From: Hyphomonas sp.
Lineage (GTDB): Bacteria > Pseudomonadota > Alphaproteobacteria > Caulobacterales > Hyphomonadaceae
Reading direction: 5' to 3'
NCBI RefSeq assembly: GCF_018402285.1
Contig: NZ_JAGYJH010000003.1
Coordinates: forward strand, 1,178,001-1,242,000
Length of the DNA stretch: 64,000 nucleotides
Shown here piece by piece: positions 54,758 to 62,806 of the stretch. Every line of letters starts with the position of its first letter. The stretch's first letter is position 1. The position numbers and the translations under genes are program-made. The notes beneath the pieces are model-generated. The model was not told the origin of the DNA. It was given only the letters and a program-made list of their open reading frames with translations, and made no database searches.

Positions 54758-55855
54758 GTGAGCGACAAATCAAAACCTGAGCTCGAAGCCGAACTCGCGG
54801 CCGCCGTTCAGGAAGCTGCTGAATTCAAGCTTCAGGGCCGGGCAACGATCAACGATATCGCGCGCATCGCGAAGGTGTCGAAGAAGACCGTGTCGCGCGT
54901 CATCAATGACAGCCCTCTGGTCAAGCCGCGCACCCGGGAAGTCGTCAAGGCGATCATTGCCGAACTGGGCTATACGCCCGACCCCCAGGCCCGGGCGCTC
55001 GCTCTGCGCCGGTCGTTCCTCGTCGGCCTTGTCTATGACAACCCCAGTCCGCAATATGTCGTGAACATGCAGCGGGGGATCCTCGACGCGCTCGAGGAGA
55101 CAGATTTTCAGCTGGTGCTGCGCCCGGTGAGCCGCGCAGATGCGAATTATCCCGGCCGGCTCAAGCAGTTCATCCAGCATCACAAGCCCTTCGGCCTGAT
55201 CCTGCCGCCTTCGGTTTCGGAGGATGAGGAACTCACGCAGATGTTCCGCGACAATGATGTGGACTATGTGCGCATCGCGTCGGGCATGCTGGACGAGCCT
55301 TCGCGCATGATCCTGACGCATGACAGTGAAGGCGCCGCCCAGGCTGCGCGTCACCTTTGCGCGCTGGGGCATACCGATATCGCCCATATCCATGGCCCGG
55401 AATCCTTCCGCTCGGCGCCCGAACGCCGCAGCGGCTTCCAGCGCGGCCTGGCCGAAGCCGGTGTCGCGCTCAATCCGGAGCTTACCGTCGAGGCGGGCTA
55501 CACGTTCGATTCGGGCCTCCAGGCGATGGAGCGCCTCCTCTATGGCAAGCGGCGCCCGACGGCTGTGTTTGCCGGCAATGACGAGATGGCGACCGGCGCC
55601 TATGTCGCTGTCCGCAAGGCGGGCCTGCGCATTCCCGAAGATGTGTCCATCGTCGGCTTTGACGACACGCCTATCGCCGGGCGCCTCTGGCCGGCCCTGA
55701 CCACCGTCCGGCTACCCATCCGCGAGATGGGCCAGGCGGCTGCGCGCCTGCTTCTGGCGCAGGCGGCAGGGGTGGTGCGGGAGGATGTGATCAGCTTTAC
55801 GCCTGAGATCGTGGTCCGCGAGTCGACGGCCGCGCCGCCGCGCAAGGCGGGCTGA
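54758..55855 (+). CDS. LacI family regulator, predicted repressor of the pectin locus
   Basis: A 365-residue LacI-type protein. The HTH is at about residues 31-50 (INDIARIAKVSKKTVSRVIN), preceded by an unusual 28-residue Glu/Ala-rich extension, and followed by the hinge LGYTPDPQARAL and a sugar-binding domain (VGLVYDNPSPQYV, GFDDTPIAGRLWPALTTVRLP). GTG 54758 is used with AAGGG upstream. It sits in the middle of the locus, between the PL1 gene and the catabolic operon; a ligand such as a KDG intermediate is inferred. The ACCGGT palindromes are its likely operators. Confidence 0.9.
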   Translation: MSDKSKPELEAELAAAVQEAAEFKLQGRATINDIARIAKVSKKTVSRVINDSPLVKPRTREVVKAIIAELGYTPDPQARALALRRSFLVGLVYDNPSPQYVVNMQRGILDALEETDFQLVLRPVSRADANYPGRLKQFIQHHKPFGLILPPSVSEDEELTQMFRDNDVDYVRIASGMLDEPSRMILTHDSEGAAQAARHLCALGHTDIAHIHGPESFRSAPERRSGFQRGLAEAGVALNPELTVEAGYTFDSGLQAMERLLYGKRRPTAVFAGNDEMATGAYVAVRKAGLRIPEDVSIVGFDDTPIAGRLWPALTTVRLPIREMGQAAARLLLAQAAGVVREDVISFTPEIVVRESTAAPPRKAG

Positions 55856-55920
55856 CCCGCTTTCCGATTTTCGGGGATATGAGACCGATAACGGGTTGCA
55901 GCCGCTTGCGGCAGGGGTTA

Positions 55921-55934
55921 TGACACCGGTTACC
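55921..55934. promoter_or_regulatory. predicted LacI operator before the dhuI-kduD-kdgK operon
   Basis: TGACACCGGTTACC lies 28 bases before the isomerase start and is identical over 15 bases, including the following A, to the site at 58461. Confidence 0.65.
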
Positions 55935-55962
55935 AAGTGATATGCTCCTGAGGAACATCCGA

Positions 55963-56604
55963 ATGAAAATCGCGCTCATCATTGAAAACAGCCAGGCTGC
56001 AAAAAGCAGCATTGTTCACGACGCGCTGACAGCTGTGGCAGAGCCGCTCGGCAATCAGGTGTTCCATTACGGCATGTACACGCCCGAAGACAAAGCCCAT
56101 CTGACCTATCCGATGATCGGCGTCCTTGCCGGCATCCTGATCAACTCGAAAGCCGCCGACTTCATCGTTACCGGCTGCGGCACGGGCATGGGATCAAACC
56201 TTGCCTGCAATTCGATGCCGGGGATTTTCTGCGGTCTCATCATCGACCCGACCGACGCCTACCTCTTCGGCCAGATCAATGACGGAAACGCCATTTCCAT
56301 GCCCTACGCAAAAGGTTTCGGCTGGGCCGCCGAACTCAACCTCCAGGACTGCTACCGCAAGCTGTTCGAGGTCAAGCGCGGCGAAGGCTATCCGAAGGAA
56401 CGCGCCGCCGTCATGGCGAAGAATCGCGGTATCCTCAGTGATCTGAAGAAGGCTTCCTGCCACGATATGCTCACCGTGCTGAAGACGATTGATCAGGACC
56501 TTCTGAAGACCGCCATTTCGGGCGAGAAGTTCCAGGACTACTTCTTCGCTAACTCCCAGGACGAGGGCATTTCCGCCTATCTGAAGGGCGTGCTGGCATC
56601 CTGA
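55963..56604 (+). CDS. RpiB/LacA-family isomerase, DhuI-like (5-keto-4-deoxyuronate isomerase)
   Basis: A 213-residue protein of the RpiB/LacAB family, with MKIALIIENSQAAK, the LTYPMIGVLAGILINS stretch and the IVTGCGTGMGSNLACNS motif. The size (213, not 145-150) matches the DhuI subgroup, which isomerises 4-deoxy-L-threo-5-hexosulose uronate in place of KduI. The following gene, a KduD-type reductase, supports this. GAGGA precedes ATG 55963; ATG 55942 has no such signal. First gene of the catabolic operon. Confidence 0.75.
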   Translation: MKIALIIENSQAAKSSIVHDALTAVAEPLGNQVFHYGMYTPEDKAHLTYPMIGVLAGILINSKAADFIVTGCGTGMGSNLACNSMPGIFCGLIIDPTDAYLFGQINDGNAISMPYAKGFGWAAELNLQDCYRKLFEVKRGEGYPKERAAVMAKNRGILSDLKKASCHDMLTVLKTIDQDLLKTAISGEKFQDYFFANSQDEGISAYLKGVLAS

Positions 56605-56654
56605 TCGCTGCGCGGTTTCAACGCCTGTAATGTCTAGATTTCCGGAGGAAACCC

Positions 56655-57416
56655 GTGCGCCCCAGCATGTTCAGCCTTGAAGGCAAGATCGCCCTCGTCA
56701 CCGGCGCCAATACCGGCCTTGGGCAAGGCCTCGCTGTCGGGCTCGCTGAAGCGGGCGCGGACATCGTAGCGGCCGGCCGCTCCGTGCCCACCGAGACGGA
56801 AGCCGCCGTGAAGGCGCTTGGCCGGAAATTTGCCTTTGTGCGCGCCGACTTCAGCAAGCCATCTGTCACCGGTGATGTGGCCGCTCAGGCAGAAGCCGCG
56901 CTCGGCCCGGTCGACATACTCATCAACAATGCCGGAATGATCAAACGCAATGACGCGCTGGACTTCACCGAGGCCGAGTGGGACGAGGTGATGGATGTGA
57001 ACCTGAAATCGGCGTTCTTCCTGTCCCAGGCCGTTGCCCGGGGGATGGTCGCGCGAAAGTCCGGCGGAAAGATCATCAACATTGCGTCGATGCTGTCTTT
57101 CCAGGGCGGCATCCGCGTGGCGAGCTACACCGCGTCCAAGAGCGGCATTGCGGGCCTGACCAAGCTGCTCGCCAATGAGTGGGCAAAGCATGGCATCAAT
57201 GTGAATGCGATCGCGCCGGGCTATTTTGCCACCAACAATACCGACGCCCTGCGCGCCGATGAAAAACGCAACACCGAGATCCTCGGCCGCATTCCCGCCG
57301 GCCGCTGGGGCGAGCCTTCCGACCTTGCCGGCGCGTGCGTATTCCTTTCCTCCCGCGCCTCTGATTATGTCCACGGAACAATCGTCGCCGTGGATGGCGG
57401 CTGGCTCGCGCGCTAA
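56655..57416 (+). CDS. kduD: 2-deoxy-D-gluconate 3-dehydrogenase/KduD-type reductase
   Basis: A 253-residue short-chain dehydrogenase: cofactor motif TGANTGLGQG, NNAG in INNAGMIKRN, catalytic Ser in INIASMLSFQGG and YTASK, and ending VHGTIVAVDGGWLAR. It matches KduD, which reduces 2,5-diketo-3-deoxygluconate to 2-keto-3-deoxygluconate. A GTG start is supported by GGAGG about 8 bases upstream. Second gene of the operon, 50 bases after the isomerase. Confidence 0.87.
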   Translation: MRPSMFSLEGKIALVTGANTGLGQGLAVGLAEAGADIVAAGRSVPTETEAAVKALGRKFAFVRADFSKPSVTGDVAAQAEAALGPVDILINNAGMIKRNDALDFTEAEWDEVMDVNLKSAFFLSQAVARGMVARKSGGKIINIASMLSFQGGIRVASYTASKSGIAGLTKLLANEWAKHGINVNAIAPGYFATNNTDALRADEKRNTEILGRIPAGRWGEPSDLAGACVFLSSRASDYVHGTIVAVDGGWLAR

Positions 57417-57440
57417 GCCGGGCCGGTGGAGGAAGTCGGA

Positions 57441-58439
57441 ATGCCCGCGCGTGTTGTCTGTTTCGGAGAGCTTCTGCTGCGCCTGACAGCGCCGGGCGCC
57501 GAGCGCCTGCTCCAGTCCTGGTCGCTGGACGTCTGCGTTGGCGGGGCTGAAGCCAATGTGGCCGTCTCGCTCGCCAGCTTCGGACATGATGTGCGCTTTG
57601 CCAGCATCGTTGCCGACAATCCCCTCGGCGCGGCGGCCCTGGGCGAGCTGCGCCGGCACGGCGTCCAGACCGATGCCGTGATTTCCGCGCCGGGCCGGAT
57701 GGGCCTCTATTTCCTTGAGCCGGGCGCCGTGCGCCGCCCCTCCCGCATCACCTATGACCGGGCCGGCTCTGTCTTTGCCGGCGCTCTTCCCGATACACTT
57801 GATTGGGCGGCCATCCTTCCGGGCGCGGCGCTCTTTCACGTCTCCGGCGTCACCCCTGCCATCGGGCGCAATGGCGCGCATGCGGCCATTCGCGCGGCGA
57901 GGGCTGGCGTTGACGCAGGCGTGCCAGTCTCGTTTGACGGCAATTACCGCGCGCTTCTCTGGGAAGCCTGGGACGGGGACGGTCCTGCGATCCTCAAGCA
58001 AATTCTCTCCTGCGCCACCTACGCATTCATCAACGAACGCGACATTGCCCTGATCCTGAAAGCCCGTTTTGAAGATCGCCAGTCCGCCTTCGAGCAGGCG
58101 TTTGCAGCTTTCCCGCGCCTTCAGGCCATCGCGGCAACCACCCGCCAGCAATCCTCCGTAGACGATCAGGCGATTGCCGGAGAACTCGTCACCCGGCAGG
58201 GCCGCTGGACCTCGCCCGTTCATGAGCTGCCCGGCGTGATCGACCGGATCGGCGGGGGCGACGCCTTTGCCGCCGGCGCTCTGCACGGGCTGATCGCGGG
58301 CAGGGCGCCGCAATACACAATCGACTTTGCCGTCGCTGCCGGGGCGCTGAAACACTCGATACCTGGCGATTTCAACCGCGTGACCATTGCGGAAGTCGAA
58401 GCCGCCATGGCCGGCGGCAGTCTTGACGTCAAACGCTGA
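57441..58439 (+). CDS. kdgK: 2-keto-3-deoxygluconate kinase (PfkB family)
   Basis: A 332-residue ribokinase-family sugar kinase. N-terminal VCFGELLLRLTAPG and VGGAEANVAVSLASFG, YDRAGSVFA in the lid region, and the C-terminal anion-hole motif IDRIGGGDAFAAGALHG with catalytic Asp. It phosphorylates 2-keto-3-deoxygluconate to KDPG. GGAGGAAG lies before ATG 57441; the GTG at 57426 would include this site. No KDPG aldolase gene is seen in the window. Confidence 0.88.
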   Translation: MPARVVCFGELLLRLTAPGAERLLQSWSLDVCVGGAEANVAVSLASFGHDVRFASIVADNPLGAAALGELRRHGVQTDAVISAPGRMGLYFLEPGAVRRPSRITYDRAGSVFAGALPDTLDWAAILPGAALFHVSGVTPAIGRNGAHAAIRAARAGVDAGVPVSFDGNYRALLWEAWDGDGPAILKQILSCATYAFINERDIALILKARFEDRQSAFEQAFAAFPRLQAIAATTRQQSSVDDQAIAGELVTRQGRWTSPVHELPGVIDRIGGGDAFAAGALHGLIAGRAPQYTIDFAVAAGALKHSIPGDFNRVTIAEVEAAMAGGSLDVKR

Positions 58440-58460
58440 AATTCAGCGTCGAAACAGTAT

Positions 58461-58474
58461 TGACACCGGTTACC
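58461..58474. promoter_or_regulatory. predicted LacI operator before the TRAP transporter operon
   Basis: TGACACCGGTTACC overlaps a -35-like TTGACA (58460-58465), a good position for repression. It is 77 bases before the dctP start. Confidence 0.7.
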
Positions 58475-58550
58475 ATAACGCCAGTATGGTGCCAGAAAAG
58501 AATGAGAGCCGGCCGCAAGTTCCGGCGCCCACAGGGGGCAGGATATACCC

Positions 58551-59570
58551 ATGAGGATGCCAGAATCAGCTGACGCGATACGCCTGAGCCGCCGCCATGT
58601 GCTGGCGGCCGGCGCGGCCATGGCGGGGCTAAGTGCCTGCGGCATGCGCGCAGGGCGGGAGTTCCTGTCCACTGATACGCACCCGGAGGAATACCCCACC
58701 GTCCAGGCGGTCAAGGAAATGGGCCGCCTCCTGAGCGCCCGCACAGATAGCCGGCTCGGCATCAAGATCTATGCCGGCGGCCAGCTTGGCTCCGAGCAGG
58801 ATACGCTGGAGATCACGGTCTTCGGCGGCCTTGACCTCAACCGCGTGAACCTGGCCCCGCTCAACTCCATCGAGCCTCTGACGGCGCTTCCGGCGCTGCC
58901 TTTCCTGTTCAGGTCGAACGATCACATGCGCCGCGCGCTCGATGGCCCCATCGGTGACGAAATCCTTGCTTCGCTGGAGCCCCACGGCCTCATCGGCCTC
59001 TGCTTCTATGACAGCGGCGACCGCAACTTCTACAACACCCGCCGCCCCATCCGCACGCCAGGCGACATGCGCGGTCTGAAGATCCGGGTGCCAAGCTCTG
59101 ACCTCTACGTCTCGATGATCCGCGCGCTGGGCGCGGACGCAACGCCGATGAGCATCGCCGAAGTCTACCAGGCGCTCGTCCAGGGCGTCATCGACGGGGC
59201 AGAAAACAACTGGCCTTCCTATGAAAGCGGCCGCCATTTCGAGGCCGCGAAATATTACAGCCTCACTCAGCACGTCATCGCCCCGGAAGTCCTCGTCATG
59301 TCGAAATCCCGCTGGGACAAGCTCGGCGAGGCCGACCGCGCCCTTGTGCGCCAGACGGCCAGGGAGTCGGTGCCCTACATGCGCTCCCTCTGGGACCAGC
59401 GCGTGGAAGATTCCCGTGCCCGCCTCATGGCCTCAGGCATAGAAGTCAACGAGGTAGAGGACAAAGCCGCCTTCGCCGCCGCCATGCGCCCGGTCTGGGA
59501 TCGTTATGTGGTCTCGGACAAGGCCAGGCGTCTGGTCTCGCAGATCGAAGCCATGGGAGAAACGGAATGA
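58551..59570 (+). CDS. dctP: TRAP transporter substrate-binding protein (DctP family)
   Basis: A 339-residue binding protein with a Tat/lipoprotein-type N terminus (SRRHVLAAGAAMAGLSACG), then the DctP fold: DTLEITVFGGLDLNRVNLAPL, ALPALPFLF and the carboxylate-binding Arg region GLKIRVPSSDLYVSM, and VQGVIDGAENNWPSY. DctP proteins bind organic acids including uronates, so galacturonate or its unsaturated monomer is a reasonable ligand. The end overlaps dctQ by 4 bases. Confidence 0.9.
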   Translation: MRMPESADAIRLSRRHVLAAGAAMAGLSACGMRAGREFLSTDTHPEEYPTVQAVKEMGRLLSARTDSRLGIKIYAGGQLGSEQDTLEITVFGGLDLNRVNLAPLNSIEPLTALPALPFLFRSNDHMRRALDGPIGDEILASLEPHGLIGLCFYDSGDRNFYNTRRPIRTPGDMRGLKIRVPSSDLYVSMIRALGADATPMSIAEVYQALVQGVIDGAENNWPSYESGRHFEAAKYYSLTQHVIAPEVLVMSKSRWDKLGEADRALVRQTARESVPYMRSLWDQRVEDSRARLMASGIEVNEVEDKAAFAAAMRPVWDRYVVSDKARRLVSQIEAMGETE

Positions 59571-60073
59571 TCCGTATGCTCGCAAATATCACGCGCATCG
59601 CCGCAGACCTGCTCATCAAGACAGCGGCCTTCGGGCTCGTTCTGATGACGGTCATTGTCGGCTGGCAGGTCTTCGGCCGCTATGTCCTGAATTCCACCCC
59701 GTCCTGGTCGGAGCAGGCCGCGCTGACGCTGATGATCTGGTATGTCGCGCTCGCCGCTGCGGCCGGCGTCCGGCAGGGCTTCCACATCCGCATCGTGGCG
59801 CTGGAAGAAGCCGTTTCTCCGGCCGTGCGCAAATGGATGCAGGTCGTTTCCAACACCCTTGTCGGCCTCTGCGGCGCGGCGATGCTGATCTGGGGCGGGG
59901 AGCTTGTCCTGCGCACATGGAGCCATGTTGTCCCCTCGCTCGGCATCCCGCGCGGGCTCACCTATCTTGCCCTGCCAATCTCCGGCGCGCTGATGGCCTT
60001 GTTTGCCTTTGAACAGGTGCTCGAACGCCTCGGCTACCGCGCAGAAGCCCCCCCGAATGAGGAAACCGCCTGA
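59567..60073 (+). CDS. dctQ: TRAP transporter small membrane subunit
   Basis: A 168-residue DctQ with four TM helices (LLIKTAAFGLVLMTVIVGWQVFG, SWSEQAALTLMIWYVALAAA, VVSNTLVGLCGAAMLIWGG, YLALPISGALMALFAF). It completes the transporter with DctM. Overlaps both neighbours (ATGA with dctP; TGATG with dctM). Confidence 0.9.
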   Translation: MIRMLANITRIAADLLIKTAAFGLVLMTVIVGWQVFGRYVLNSTPSWSEQAALTLMIWYVALAAAAGVRQGFHIRIVALEEAVSPAVRKWMQVVSNTLVGLCGAAMLIWGGELVLRTWSHVVPSLGIPRGLTYLALPISGALMALFAFEQVLERLGYRAEAPPNEETA

Positions 60074-61353
60074 TGGAACTGCTCATTCTGATGGGTGTGC
60101 TCGTGGTGCTGCTCGCCATCGGCGTGCCCGTCGCCTACTCGCTGCTGGGCGCTTCCATCGCGACCTTCCTCGCCATGGACATTCCCCTTGTCGTGGTCTT
60201 CCAGCGCCTTGCCGGCGGCATCAGCGTCTTCTCGCTGATGGCCATTCCCTTCTTCATTTTCGCGGGCGACCTCATGTACCGCTCAGGTATCGCCAAGCGC
60301 CTCGTTGAGGCGGCCGAGGCCATGCTGGGGCGCACGCGCGGCGGTCTCGGCCTCGTCAATGTCGGCGCGTCCACGATGTTTGGCGCCGTCTCCGGCTCGG
60401 CGATCGCCAGCGCCTCGGCCATGGGCTCGACGCTCATGCCGCTCATGAAACAGAAGGGCTATGGGGCGGACTATGCCGTCAACGTCACCGCCTCTGCCGC
60501 CATCGTCGGGCTGCTTATTCCGCCCTCCCACAATATGATCATCTATTCGGCTGCTTCCGGCATCGGCGTGCCGATCGGAGACCTTTTCCTCGCCGGTGTC
60601 GTTCCCGGCCTCGTCACGGCGGCGATCCTGATGGCGGTCACCTGGCTGGTGGCCGTGCGCCGGGGCTATCCCAGTGGGAAATTTCCCGGCTGGGGCGCCT
60701 TCATCCGCGCGATCCTGATCGCTGTTCCCGGCCTGATGGCCGCCGTCATCATCATGGGCGGCATTCTGTCGGGTATCTTCACCGCCACCGAATCTTCCGC
60801 TGTCGCTGTCATCTACACAGTGCTCGTCGGCGCTTTCGTATACCGCTCGCTTGGCTGGTCGCGCTTCGTCGATGCCGCCCAGCAATCGGTTAAGGTCACG
60901 GCCATGGTGCTCCTGATCATCGGGGCTGCCACCGCGTTCGGCTATGCCCTCGCTGTCCTTGAAGCGCCCGCACAGCTTGCAGAACTCATCACCTCGATCA
61001 CCCGCAACCCGCTCGCCATCCTCCTGATCATCAACATCACGCTGCTGGTCCTGGGCACGTTCATGGACATGTCGCCCCTGATCGTGATCACGACGCCGAT
61101 CCTGCTCCCGGTGGTCATGGAAGTGGGCGTCGACCCTGTCCATTTCGGCATCATCATGATGCTCAATCTGGGTATCGGCCTGGTGACCCCGCCGGTGGGT
61201 TCGGTCCTGTTCGTGGGCGCCGCCGTCGGCGGCATCAAGGTTGAGGATGCCGTCAAGACCATCTGGCCCTTCTATCTGGCGCTCATCGTGTCGCTCCTGC
61301 TGATCACCTACATTCCCGCCCTGTCGCTGTCCCTGCCGGGCCTCTTCAACTAG
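60073..61353 (+). CDS. dctM: TRAP transporter large membrane subunit
   Basis: A 426-residue DctM permease with about 12 TM helices. Typical motifs are GVPVAYSLLGASIATFLAM, MFGAVSGSAIASASAMGS, LIPPSHNMIIYS and GLVTPPVGSVLFVGAAVGG. It uses the sodium gradient to import the DctP ligand. Length is normal. A start-stop overlap links it to dctQ and the spacing to the next gene is short, so the unit likely continues to the second esterase. Confidence 0.93.
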   Translation: MELLILMGVLVVLLAIGVPVAYSLLGASIATFLAMDIPLVVVFQRLAGGISVFSLMAIPFFIFAGDLMYRSGIAKRLVEAAEAMLGRTRGGLGLVNVGASTMFGAVSGSAIASASAMGSTLMPLMKQKGYGADYAVNVTASAAIVGLLIPPSHNMIIYSAASGIGVPIGDLFLAGVVPGLVTAAILMAVTWLVAVRRGYPSGKFPGWGAFIRAILIAVPGLMAAVIIMGGILSGIFTATESSAVAVIYTVLVGAFVYRSLGWSRFVDAAQQSVKVTAMVLLIIGAATAFGYALAVLEAPAQLAELITSITRNPLAILLIINITLLVLGTFMDMSPLIVITTPILLPVVMEVGVDPVHFGIIMMLNLGIGLVTPPVGSVLFVGAAVGGIKVEDAVKTIWPFYLALIVSLLLITYIPALSLSLPGLFN

Positions 61354-61363
61354 AGGAATGCTC

Positions 61364-61795
61364 ATGATCCGCCTGCTGACCGGACTGCTCGCGTCATCTT
61401 TCCTGATTGCCTGCGCAAGCGCTCGGGCGCCGGAGGCAGCCCCGGCGCCCGCCATGGTCATCGTCGCCGGGGAAGACGTGAAGGTGGAGGAGCCTCCGCC
61501 CCATGGCAGGATCGGCATGAGCACCGCCTGGCGCATTTCCGATGCCGTCCCCGAGCGCAGCTTTGAATTCCGCAAGCGCGCGCTCCATCCGGGCAGCGCC
61601 ATCGGCCTCCACCCGATCAGTCATGACGAGATCTATTACGTCCTCTCCGGCGAAGGCGTCGTGCATTCTGATGGCGAGGAACAGACCCTCACGGACGGCA
61701 TGGCGGCCTATCTCTATACCGGCGCGACCGTCGGCATACGGCAGGTGGGCGCAGAGCCGCTCGTGCTGATCATCGCCTATCCGCCAGGGAAATGA
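61364..61795 (+). CDS. cupin-domain lipoprotein, possible KdgF-like unsaturated galacturonate protein
   Basis: A 143-residue protein with a signal peptide and lipobox (GLLASSFLIACASA) and a single cupin: RKRALHPGSAIGLHPISHDEIYYVLSGEGVVHSDGEE with conserved His and Glu ligands. KdgF, which turns 4,5-unsaturated galacturonate into the linear keto form, is a cytoplasmic cupin of about 110 residues; this one is exported, which is unusual. Start 61364 uses GAGGA; the ATG at 61358 lies too close to it. The gene is 10 bases after dctM. Confidence 0.72.
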   Translation: MIRLLTGLLASSFLIACASARAPEAAPAPAMVIVAGEDVKVEEPPPHGRIGMSTAWRISDAVPERSFEFRKRALHPGSAIGLHPISHDEIYYVLSGEGVVHSDGEEQTLTDGMAAYLYTGATVGIRQVGAEPLVLIIAYPPGK

Positions 61796-61797
61796 TC

Positions 61798-62796
61798 ATG
61801 CTGGCCCGGCGCTTCTTTCTGGCAGCGTTTGCTGTTCTTGCCGTCGCCGCGTGCATGACAGCTCCGGGCGCGCCGGAAACCACCGCGCCGGCGATCGAGG
61901 CAGATACCGTGATCCCGCTCTGGCCGGAGGGGCCGCCCGGCGGCGTATCTGAAGGCCTGCAGGAAAGGATCGTTCATCGCGACAATCCCTTCGGCCTGAC
62001 AGACCGCGCGGCCCATGATGTCACAACGCCCAGCCTCTCTATCTTTTATCCTGCCACGCCCGATGGCTCGGCGATCCTCATCATTCCGGGCGGCGGTTAC
62101 AGATGGGTGGTGATCGACAAGGAAGGCTTTGAAGGCGCCCGGCATTTCGCCGGCGAGGGCGCCACGGTTTATGTCCTGCGTTACCGCTTGCCGCATCAGG
62201 GCTGGCAGGCAGGTCCGGACGCGCCGCTTCAGGATGCCCAGCGGGCCATCCGCCTTATCCGCGCCCGCGCGGCGCAAGACCTGATCGACCCATCCCGGGT
62301 CATGGTCGCAGGCTTTTCGGCGGGCGGACATCTCGCCGGTACGCTTGCGATGCGGTTTGACAATCCGGCCTATACGCCGGTCGACGCAACAGATGCTCTC
62401 TCGGCAAGGCCGGACGCCGCCGCGCTGGTCTATCCCGTCGCGACGATGACCGAGCCGTTCGCCCATCCCGGCTCCCGGCTCAACATGCTGGGAGACCGGC
62501 CGGCGCCGGAAGCGATCGCCAACTGGTCGCTCGAATCCATGGCGCGGGCGGACATGCCGCCTGTCTTCCTGATGCACGCCGCGGACGACGTCGCCGTGCC
62601 TGTGGACAACGCGCTCATGCTCCACGCGGCGCTCCGCAAGGCGGGCGTGCCGGTGGCCCTGCATGTCTATGAAGCAGGCGGCCATGGTTTCGGGCTTCGC
62701 GGCATAGACGGCACGCCGCTGCAATCTTGGCCCTCGCTTCTGCGCGAGTGGGGCGCTAACAAGGGTATCTTCCCTTACGTTACCCTTGAAGACTGA
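61798..62796 (+). CDS. exported alpha/beta hydrolase, probable sugar ester deacetylase
   Basis: A 332-residue exported hydrolase with signal peptide and possible lipobox (FAVLAVAACMTA). BD-FAE/acetyl-esterase-type motifs are SILIIPGGGYRWVVIDKEG, AGFSAGGHLAGT (nucleophile Ser), VFLMHAADDVAVP (acid) and GGHGFGLRG (His). It likely removes acetyl groups from pectin oligosaccharides in the periplasm. ATG 61798 fits AGGGA best; ATG 61792 overlaps the cupin stop. Last clear gene of the TRAP operon. Confidence 0.83.
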   Translation: MLARRFFLAAFAVLAVAACMTAPGAPETTAPAIEADTVIPLWPEGPPGGVSEGLQERIVHRDNPFGLTDRAAHDVTTPSLSIFYPATPDGSAILIIPGGGYRWVVIDKEGFEGARHFAGEGATVYVLRYRLPHQGWQAGPDAPLQDAQRAIRLIRARAAQDLIDPSRVMVAGFSAGGHLAGTLAMRFDNPAYTPVDATDALSARPDAAALVYPVATMTEPFAHPGSRLNMLGDRPAPEAIANWSLESMARADMPPVFLMHAADDVAVPVDNALMLHAALRKAGVPVALHVYEAGGHGFGLRGIDGTPLQSWPSLLREWGANKGIFPYVTLED

Positions 62797-62806
62797 GCTG
62801 CAGAAC

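Noticed and set aside
56634..58355. 573-codon open frame on the minus strand
   Set aside because: It covers kduD and kdgK in antisense, with no family features.
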